This document shows, piece after piece, positions 11,960-22,500 of a stretch of 64,000 nucleotides of DNA. A program made the translations under genes and the position numbers. Numbering within the stretch: position 1 is the first letter of the stretch; the number at the start of each line of letters is the position of its first letter. The notes below the pieces were generated by a model, which worked only from the letters and a program-made list of their open reading frames with translations, searched no databases and was not told where the DNA came from. Source of the stretch: Chrysoperla carnea (Eukaryota > Arthropoda > Insecta > Neuroptera > Chrysopidae); the NCBI RefSeq assembly GCF_905475395.1, contig NC_058338.1:41203935-41267934 (forward strand), given 5' to 3'.

Positions 11960-12875
11960 GGCCTCTTACAAAATTTTATTTCGGGTTAATTAATTATAAT
12001 TAATTATAAATCTTTTTTAATCCATTGTTCGTCGTTTGTCCCCCATTGTTTGATTATTAAAATTATTTGCTCGATCGTTGTTTATTTATTATTTATTACA
12101 CAATTATTTGCCATTAAGTTAGCTCCCCATACTATTGATTTCCACTTTTTACTTTCTTAATCAATGTATTTTAAGTAATTATTGATTGTTCGTTTATTAT
12201 AAGCAATTGTTGGATTATAAATATTTCACATTAATTAATTTTTTTCATTTATTCAATTGCAGATGCTTTCCTCTTTTATTGCGCATGCGCGCATCGTCTA
12301 TATATTATGTATCATATCATTATGTAGATTTATATTTGAATATTTATGTCTTTGTTTTGATCTGTAAAATTAATATTCTTCTTCTGAGATAACTAAAAAT
12401 GCCTCAGAGTCTTTACACGCTTAAAATGATCATTTGAGCATTACTTATTTTCTTAAAATAAATGATATATTGTCGTACACCGTCCAGGCCTAACAATATA
12501 TTGGTCTATCAAATCATAGAAAACGGAATTTTGTTTTAAAAATATAATATCTAAGAAAGAATGTCATTTAATATAATTTAATAATACCTGAGAAGGAATT
12601 GAATTAATTAAAAATTAATGTGAAATATTTATAATCCAACAATTGCTAATAATAAAAGAACAATCAATAACTCCTTAAAATACATTGAATAAAGAGGAAA
12701 AAGTGGAAATCAATATTATGGGGGGTTAACTTAATAACAAATAATTGTTAAGTAAATAATAAATAAACAACAATCGAACAAATAATTTTAATGCTCAAAT
12801 GATGAACAAACGACGAACAATAGACTAAAAAAGATTATAATTAATTAATCCGAAAAGAAATTTTTGTGGGGGGCC
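11960..12875. mobile_element. Foldback element with ~290-bp inverted arms
   Basis: The left arm (about 11960-12270) and right arm (about 12590-12875) are inverted copies. Shared landmarks include GGCC at the tips, ATTAATTATAAT, the GTTCGTCGTTTG block, ATTGATTTCCACTTTT, AATGTATTTTAA and ATTGTTGGATTATAAATATT. The ~320-bp centre has no coding frame of note. No clear target duplication was seen. A third partial copy of the arm occurs at 14265-14355. Confidence 0.82.
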
Positions 12876-15240
12876 AAATTACGTTAGCTTTATATCAATG
12901 AATTTTTTTGTATATAAAACTTAACAAAGAAATGATAAAAAATTTAATGATAAAATTGTTTAAAATTCAGAAGAAATGAAAACGTTGTCCCGAAAAATGA
13001 TTTTATACTTTATAAAATAACCATTATTCATTCATATTTATTTTTCTGATTTAATTATTATTATTCAATATTATACCTACCTTATCTTTTATCCTTTACA
13101 TCGATTTCAGGAATATCAAACAGAACCTACATTTTATAACACAATATTACTACATATTACTACAATTATTATTTATAGCTAACTTTATATAATATGAGTA
13201 ATTATAATGAGTCAAAGTTGGAGAAGTGGTTAGCCCAGTCGCCTCCGGTTCGAGAGTACCTCGGTTCGTGTATAGCATTGTACTGATTAATTTTTAATTA
13301 AATAAGTAATTATTCCAACAGAAAGTCATTTTTTTAGAAAATTTTGGTTATGAGAACCAAAAGCGACAAATAAGTAAGAGAGCGAGGAATATTTTATGTT
13401 ATTTTAATTCCCACCCCTGGCAGAAGAATGATTTGTGACATAAGTAGGAAATTGGGACTAACATAATTAATTTTTTTTTTGTGAAATAATATGTTCTCCT
13501 ATTACAAAATCTTATAAAATCTCATTTAACAAGAATAAATTGTACAACAAAAAAGCAAGCAAAATAAGTCAGTTTTTAATATTTTGTAATGGGCGAATAT
13601 GTTATAAAAAAGTGGGATAAAATATATGACATGTTCTCCTGTTACAAAATTTCAAATTTTATTCTTAACGAGCGATTTTTTAATTTTATAAATACATATT
13701 TTTCTCCCATTAAAAAGATTCTTATTTTAGCATATGTTCTCTTATTAAAGAGTTTCATAGCAAAGTCCTATAGTCTTTGTTTCATAGCATAACCAAGATA
13801 TATTTAATATTTTGTAACAGTAGAACATGATTTTAAAGAGTGAGATATATTTATGATTATTTAAATTCCCACCCCCTGACAGAATAGTGATTTATGACAT
13901 ACGTATAATTGACGTTATTTATAGCAAGAAGGCGAGTTATATAGATTATTTAAACTATAAAAAGAGTGGAAAATTTAAACATCAGGAAAAATCCATTAAA
14001 TTTAATAACAGTAAAAATATTAACTACACCACGGTACGAACCAGCGCATCTTGAATTCATAGGCAAGTGCCCATACCCACACAGCCACCTGGCTTACTTT
14101 TAACACTATAATTAACTTAATACTTACCTTTACTAAATAATTCATTAATTGATAATTTTGTTCTGAACGATTTTTACTTATTCATAACGACAAAAAAATG
14201 TTTTAAATTTTCATGAAATTGAATTGGGTTTCTGCCTTTGATATTATATTTTTAAAACATTTGTTATTAAGTTAGCCCCCCTCCCCCCATAATATTGATT
14301 TCCACTTTTTCCTCTTTATTCAATGTATTTTAAAGAGTTATTGATTGTTCACGGGAAATAATTTTTTTTTTTAACTTTCGATACCGAAGTTACCGGATTT
14401 ATTTATGTACGACATTTATGTAATTCGCTTTCGCCTATGCAGAGTTACTATCAACCAACGCCGTACATCTTTTCTGGTGCAGGGGTGAGACGCCAAGGGG
14501 TGTGACATTCATATCACCTATACTCACCTGTACCGCGCAAAGCTAACGATATGGTGCTATTTACCTTTAAATATAGTAGCATCTTTTTCAACATGATTCC
14601 AAATGGGCCATTTCACTCGAAAAATTTCAGTATGGGCTTGTGGTCTAATGCTATTAACAGAAAAGAACCTCTTTTCTACAGGGTATTTATTTCACTTTCA
14701 GCGGCATTCTTAAAGCGAATGTTTCATTGCAGATCACATTTTCTTTTAACATATTATTATTTACAGAACTTCTCATTCGTAGATTTTTTCGTCATTGTCA
14801 AAATCAGAGAAATCCATGAATATTGTACATAAAACGTCATATTACTATGACAAATTTAAATTGTAAAATATATTATTCTATTGTTAGTTTATTAATTATG
14901 ATATTTTAAGGGTATCGGGTCGGGTTTTATGTAACGCAAAATCATTAAAAAATACCAAAATTTATTTTGAATTTAAAATCGAAATTTAGCTATAATTTAT
15001 AAATAAATATGGTAAATGTATTTATTATTGCACGAATGTTTTACATAACATAAGGTAATTTTAATTTATACTCATTAAGCTTGATTTATTCTATTAGAGA
15101 GGTAACAAAAGTAGTACACGTGACAAATGGTATGAGTTCATCCATGGAGCTATTATAGAAAGGTGACGTTGTTACATTCCACAAATTCCACATGAAACGA
15201 ATATTTGTAGTACCGATATGTCTACTACTTGACAAATGTG
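12876..15240. other. Repeat-rich intergenic region, no gene
   Basis: This contains tRNA-like fragments (near 13215-13275 and 14035-14097), a direct repeat of ~70 bp built on AATTCCCACCCC.TG.CAGAA (13383-13455 and 13843-13915), several TGTTCTCCTNTTACAAAAT motifs, and an arm fragment of the 12-kb foldback element at 14265-14355. A 93-codon plus-strand frame at 14551-14832 has no domain and no neighbouring exons. Confidence 0.6.
14035..14097 (-). repeat. tRNA-like fragment (SINE head candidate)
   Basis: On the minus strand an A-box-like GGTGGCTGTGTGGGT is followed ~40 nt later by a B-box-like GGTTCGTACC. No full cloverleaf can be drawn, so a tRNA-derived SINE piece is more likely than a tRNA gene. 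Confidence 0.4.
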
Positions 15241-15302
15241 TATAGTATCAATACCTAAAACCGTAGGGTGATCGTTTGCACATGTGATGTTTGCACATTT
15301 GG

Positions 15303-15411
15303 ACAGGTGATCGTTTGAACTTCACCTGTGCAATCTGAGTACCGCTGAGCTGATAGCTCAGCGGTACAAACAAAGCTGTTCCCAGCTTTGTTAGCAGTTT
15401 TACTACTAAAA
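15303..15411. repeat. Cluster of four adjacent short palindromes
   Basis: In order: ACAGGTGA/TCACCTGT (15303-15328), a perfect 13-bp stem GTACCGCTGAGCT with a 3-nt loop (15339-15367), CAAAGCTG/CAGCTTTG with a 4-nt loop (15371-15390) and GTTTTA/TAAAAC (about 15396-15411). Just upstream, GGTGATCGTTTG occurs twice. The block is locally less AT-rich than its surroundings. Function unknown. Confidence 0.85.
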
Positions 15412-15584
15412 CCAGTAATTTTGATTGTTCGTTTGAGACTGCTGCTCGTGTGAATACCATTATATTAGTTCAATTAAAATGTGAAAAAATTCGATGAATA
15501 GTTAGAAAAATAACTATTTTTTACTTTTTAATTACACTAGAAAGGACCCTGCAATGTTAGGTAGGAAAGTGGCTTTCTAAACTT

Positions 15585-16125
15585 TCTAACCCAGTCATTT
15601 TGATCAAGAGCTCTCACGCCACAAAAATTTTTAACGAATAGTTTTTGAGCTACAGGCGATCAAAGCTACGAATATATTATAGTTTTAGTATATGACTAGA
15701 AGAATGGCTTTCTGTGAAACATTTTCAAACTATCCTCAAAATGGTCTTCAGATCGCTCTGATCAAAAACTCTCACGGCCCTAAAACATTTAACGAGTAGT
15801 TTTCGAAGCTACACATAGGTAGGTACATTATATATATAGTACTTATATGAGTAGGGAAACTGCTTTCTGTGAAATTTTTTTAAATCGTCTCTAAAATGTT
15901 CTTTTAACGAGTAGTTTTCGAGCTATGGGCGATCAAAGCTACACATATGTTATAGTACCTATATGACTAAGAAAATGGCTTGCTGTGAAACTTTTAAACC
16001 GCTCTCAAAATGTTCTTTGGATCGTTCTGATAAAAAGGTCTCACAGCCACAAAATTTTTTAACGGGTTATTTTCGAGCAACGGGCAATATAACTATAATG
16101 CATGTGTAGCTTTGATCGCCCGTAG
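15585..16125. repeat. Minisatellite, about four diverged units of ~130-160 bp
   Basis: Recurrent blocks GATCAAAGCTAC, ATATGACTA(G/A)..AATGGCTT.CTGTGAAA, CTCTGATCAAAAA.TCTCAC.GCC and AACGAGTAGTTTTCGAGCTA appear in the same order several times. The last unit is followed by an inverted GTAGCTTTGATCGCCCGTAG. No gene lies in the stretch. Confidence 0.8.
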
Positions 16126-16548
16126 CTCGTCTATATGTTCTCCCTCATTGATAAATTAAAAAGATTTATAGGATCTTTTTTTCTTAAAATCATCTAAGCA
16201 AAAAAATCCAATAGATCTCAACGACGCTGAGGTTACTACAAATTTAGCGTCTTAGGCTTCCCTAATAATAAAATATTGTATCCTATAAATTATTCTTTAC
16301 TATAGATTAAATTATAGTGAATTGTTTTAAATGAATTATATTTTTTAGTATTTTAAATTTCCAACTGTCTTAGTGTTGTTGTTGTAATTATTTATAGAAG
16401 ATTATATACATTATTGATATCGTATATTATTATTATATACATTTCATATAATCAAAGAAGAGGAACATTTTGAGTTACTTGGAATTAAAAAAAAAAACGT
16501 TTAAATACATAAAAATTTCGATTCATGAAAACAGTTTAAGTACATATA

Positions 16549-19500
16549 ATGGAGCGTCCACAAACAGCAAGTGATAATTTAAGTATTAAAAGTGGTATAC
16601 CTATAATATCAAAAGGAAAAAATGCTTCAAACACAAATTCAGAACCATCTTGTCGTTCAGCCATACCACGATTACAAACGCGAATGATACAACAGGTTAC
16701 TTACTATATGTCTTGGGGTTATTATAATAAACATAAGACCTATAGGTCTCTTTCCCTGGTGGAAAAAATATTTGAAGTTTTAATAACTTCTTAGAATCTC
16801 TGAAAAAGTCTTAGGAACTCTAAATAAATCAGTAAGAGAAATATTAAGTTTTAATAACTCTTTCTCATCGTTTTTGAACTTTCTAATTTGGAGTTATCCA
16901 GACTTATTAAGCCCGAACAATCTTTTGAACTGTCTGAATTAGACATTCCAAAAACGTTCATAAATTCAGAGTTATTCAGGGTTCCTAAGACTTTTCAGAG
17001 TTTCTAAGACTTATAGGTAATAGATTTTGAGTCATTATAAACAAAGAGCAGATTCCAAAATTTTGAAATCCAGCTCGGAATTTATTGCATATTTTTTAAA
17101 CCAAGTGTAGTTTAGTCCAATAGACGGGCAGACAATCGTAAATGGACTAATTAGGTGATTTTATGAAAACCTATACCAAAATTTTGTTCTTAGCATCAAT
17201 ATTTTTAAACGTTACAAACTTGGGATTAAAGTTAATATACCTTGATATATTTCATATATACATGGTATAAAAATGTATAAATAAAATAATAAAAAATAAC
17301 TGGTTAAATTCTGAAGTTGGAAAAGTTATCGGTGTGGTCAAACTAATTTGATTGATTTTTTAATATTTCAGTTTGAGCAAACGAAGCAAAACAATTTACG
17401 TTCAAAAAGCTTTGATGAGGTAATTTAATTTGATTCATATTCCGGAAGGCCATCATAAAAAGGGTAGAGGATTTGAAGCCATTTGAATTAGCTAGTGTTC
17501 GATTGAAAAGCCTTTAAAAAGATATTCCGCGGTCAACTTTGCTGATCCCTATTGCTGTTATTGTAATTAGATCATTATCAGGGTTACTGTACTTGAAAAA
17601 TTGACACCAGCGGCCTAAGTATGAACTTTAAAAGATCATCACCTGTATATCTACATGTTCCATTTTTGTTATATGATCCTTCTAGCTGATAGGTAATAAT
17701 AACATTTAACATTAAAATAATGATCGCAAAGCCACGCATCAGTTGTTTGTTGATGGATAGATGTTTCGTTTCCTTAAGAGCTTTTCAATTGAATACAAAG
17801 GCTTAAAATTATCGTCTCTTTATGACATCGCTTCCAAAGCTATAAGTAACGAATGCAATTTAGTAAGTCAATTTTGAACAGAGAACTGCATCTAGAAGAT
17901 TTGAAATGATGACAAATGGTAAGAGTCAATTAAAAAAACAAGTTTCGAATACCAATTTAGAAGACCATTTTGCAAGAGCAAAACGTTCTGGAGGTGCTGT
18001 TTCACGAGGATCAAGTCTACCAAGATATGCTTTAGGTAATAAATGTAGATTGTAGATTATTTTTGTTACAAAATTCTAATTATTAATCGGATTTTAACTG
18101 TTGATATATTTACACTTTTAAGATGCGCATAGACGACCAACTTCCACTAGCAAAAGTACTCCAAACGCTACATCTGCTTCTCCAAGTGAAACATGCATTC
18201 GACTAACGCAGCTCGACTTACGCACAACAACGTAAGAACTTAAAATAATCATTCAACATGTATTTGATTTGTGTCTAGATATTTACGGTAAAAAAATACT
18301 TCCAAAATATAAAATTAAATAGTTTTTTTTTAATGTTAAACAAAGAGAATGTGAGATGTAAAGCTATTTTTTTAGTATGTTATATGAGTCTTAGAGTTTC
18401 CTGCCCTTCTCTCCGCATATCTTAAAAATCCGAGTTCTCAAGGCTTAGCGCCTTTGAAGATTTAATTATTTGTCAAAAATAATCTTTATTTTTCATATCC
18501 ATGTTTCGGAAGTTTTGAGCGAAACTCATTTTACATATAATAAATGAGAAGTCCTTCATTTCAAATAACGATTTTAAAATAATTTTTAGTGCTACGTCCA
18601 TAGTACAGAGGAAAAAAAATTTACGTACTCCTCAAGTAGTTTCTCACTCAGCTTTCATTGCAAAAAAGAAAAAATTGGAACAACTTAAAACTGAGTTGCA
18701 GGCAAAACAGGTTAATAAACTTAAACTTCTTCTTGTTTGTATTTTTTTATATAAAACTTAATCCCTTTTCAGAAACAAGTTATGGAAGCTTATTCAAGTA
18801 TCTTAGAGACTAAGAAATTAATTGAACAAAAAACTGGAAAAACAGTTGAAGTGGAAAACTTTGATTTAATGAAAATTGAAAAAGAAACTGAAAGAGAAAA
18901 ACCTCAAATTGGTATTTTTTTGTTAAAAGCATTTCTTAATTGTTTAATAAAATTATCTTATTTTTAAGATAATGATTTCGTTCAACAAATGGAACAAAAG
19001 TTATCGCAAATTCCTGTCGCGTATCAAGCGGTATGTGAAAGTCTTTTAGAAAACAGATCAGATATAATTCATTGGCTTTCAATGCAACACGCCTGTAAGA
19101 ATCACGTTGTTTCCAAACAACTCGATTTATATAAGAAAGAAACCGATAAATATCGACAATTAGTCTTAGAATGTGATACAGCACAACAAACAATTATATA
19201 TGAATTGCTTGAAAGTTGGAAAGCTTTATGGGTATGGAAAGAAACTTGTATAAATGATCGATTTACAGAATTAGAAACCGAAAATCGTAACGTAAAAGAT
19301 ATGGTTAATAATTTAACATCTGAGTTGGACAAATTTCGATCTGCTAAAGCCGATTTAGAAAAAAAACTAATTGAAGCTGAAAGTAATTTAGTAATTATGA
19401 GAAAAAAAATTGAGGTAAGGCAGTCATAAAATATATTGGACAAGTGAAATCAAACAATTGACTGAGTTAATTGTTGAAATACCATGCATAGTCAGTGTTG

Positions 19501-22500
19501 ATTTCTTTATCACATTACACATACAAACATGTGACACATACATAACTGATAATCAAGTATAGTACATATTATAAAATTTCCGCCTAATTGGCGCCCTCAC
19601 GGGTAAACAGTGATGTTTACGAAAAAATGTTTCAAACAAAAGTTGTTTAATTTTTGATAAGGAACATTTATTACATTTAAACTTTTGTTCTATCTCTAAC
19701 GGTTTACATGATGGGTCCTACGAACCAAAGACCCAATTGGCCTATGATGCGCATTAGGAATTTCACCTCACTTTTTACGTCCTGAGTACGCTGTAAAAAT
19801 TTCAGCTCGATATCTTTTTTCATTTTTGAGTTATCGTGTCTACAGACGGACAGACAACCGGAAATGGACTAATTAGGTGATTTAATGAACACCTATGACA
19901 AAATTTTTTTCCTAGCATCATTATTTTTAAGCGTTACAAACTTGGGACTAAACTTAATATACTATGTATATTTCATATATACATGATATATAAATTAAAA
20001 TTTAACAGCGCCCCACCAAAACTGACTTGAAGGTAAGGATAGTTGAAAATAGAATTGTAAGAATTTACGAAGGATGATGAAAACTTTAGAAATTATTTGT
20101 ACGTGTAGGGGCCAGCTGATTTTTAGTAGAATCCTTGGCACTTCCCTTTACTTATAGATTACTGAATGCTTTTAAGTAGGGCATTATTAATTCCTATTTC
20201 ATTTATTATTAAATTAAGATGCTTGATATTTGCAGGAAAAAGAAAAAGACTTAGAAAATATGGAAAATAAAACTAAATATATTGAAAAACAAACCATATG
20301 CAATTATGAAGCTAAATTGAAATTGCGAAAACAAAAACAAAAAGAAATGGAGTCAAAAATTAAAACTCTTGAACAAAAAGTAGAATCTTTAAATACAATT
20401 AACAGGTAAAATTTAAATTTTTGAATGAATTAAAATTTTTTTATTCGAAATCATTATTTAGAAAAATGGATGAAGAGCTTAAGAATAAAGGTACTTCATT
20501 TGATAGTAAAACGAAAGAACTAGTTAAATCTTCAAAGTTAAATGAAGCATTAGTAGCTAAATTGGAGAAAGAACGAATTGGTCTTGATATGAGGTAGATA
20601 TTTTCTTTAAATAAATCTATGACTTAACGTCCAATGTTCACAGAATAATTTTTTCAACGGTGGTAGCTTCCAGATGTTACTGCTATTTACAGATGTTATT
20701 TTGAAATATTTCAGAAGATGATCAGTATCTAGTCATAAGACGATTTACTACCTTTTTAACTCCACCATAATCGTCATAATTATGTTTATAAAAAAATTTG
20801 CCTGTAGAATGAGTGTATTTCGCGATTTATCTCGGTGAAAATTTTAGTCGCAATACTTGCAAGTATTGTTCTCAGGTTAAATTTAGCCTCAACTTGGACA
20901 GAAATGCATTGAGGTCGCACCTAAATCTTGCGAAAAGACACATCTCCAGACTTGTACTTACGTTTTATCTCTGAATTTTTTCGAACAAGCAGAAGAAAAT
21001 TTATCGGATTGGTCGGCAGATATCTGCCTTGCAGAACGATTTATCATCAAATTTGCCTCGCAGTACAAGTTTATGTTTAAAAGTTAACGCTTTTTTTCTT
21101 AAGAAAATTTCGACTACACCTACTTTGAACCTAGGAATTCTTCAGATGTCATGGATGGCCTCATAACCAAAGTATATCCCACTCGACGAGTCACTACACC
21201 CTAACCTAATCTGAATCCCTTGATTTAAAGTATCACGAGGCACGCTGGTCTGAAAGAACAGATTCTTTCAACTCTGTGTCCATGTCTTTTTGTATTAAAA
21301 ATTTGAGTTTGAAAAACGTATATATTTCCCATTAGTAACTTAGCTCAAATTTACTTTGTACTTCATTATGTTAAATAAGCTTTCTTTTGAAGGTAATTTT
21401 GACTTAAATTTTTTATCTATGCTTTTAAATTATCGAATAATTATTTTATAGGATAAAAGATTTGCAACAATTACTTGATTCTCGTGAATTAGAGTATGAA
21501 AATAATTTAAAAGAATATAAAAGTTCCATACAAACATTTGAAAGTAAAATTATAACAATGCAGAAGGAAATCGATACCTACGAGAAAAAATATTCTGATG
21601 TACGTAACGAATTAGTTAAATTGCAAATGAAATGTCATCAGGATAATGAAATAATGAAAAAAAGAAAATTCGCTACTGAACCTGGTGGTAAATATTTTTC
21701 TTTACGATTTTAAACAGAAAAGAAGTTTTAGTCATTAAAAATATACTTCCTAGGACCAGGTATTAATACTCAAACTGAAATGGATATGTGGACAGAATTA
21801 CAGGCAACAAGAGTAGCACTAAAAGCAGCTGAAGAGAAACTTCAACGTAATAATGAAGAGAGAGAAAGATTTTTACAAACTATTGAAAAAGCAGTTTCAG
21901 TTAGTTTTATATTATATTTTCGAACCAAATCTTTATGAATCTTAATGGTTTCTTAAATTAATAAATTATTAAAATTAAGTTATTAAAAAACAAATAGCAT
22001 CATTTACTGCACTTTATCTAATCATGGTAATTTACATCTGTGAACAGATCGATTCAGTGTTGAATTATCATCATAGTAATTCCCAAAATTTAATTTTTTG
22101 ACGTAGCACATGTAAACAAAGGATGTAAAAGTAATTTTGAAAACCTACGATAGATAATTGTGTTATATCAGATTTTTATTTCTAGGAAAAAGATCAACTA
22201 TCGAGCGAAGGGTGGACAGCTAAATTGGTTTTAAAAGATGAAGAAATTGAAGGTTTAAAACATCAAATAGAAAAACTTTCAGATACGATTGTATACAGGT
22301 ATTATATTTACGGAATTTTTTTAAAATCGAAAGCTGAACACATACAATAGCTAGTATAGTAAAGAAGTAGGTATCGATAAGTAGTTAACGATATATAGAC
22401 CTTAACTTTCAACTGTTATATAATGCAAATTAATTTTTAGTCCAAATATTTGTGATTCAGGAATTTAAGGGCTGTTACTTTAAAGTATTTGTTTATTATT

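Noticed and set aside
15248-15460. 70-codon minus-strand frame over the hairpin cluster
   Set aside because: It is forced by the palindromes, has no ATG-context or homology, and no neighbouring exons.
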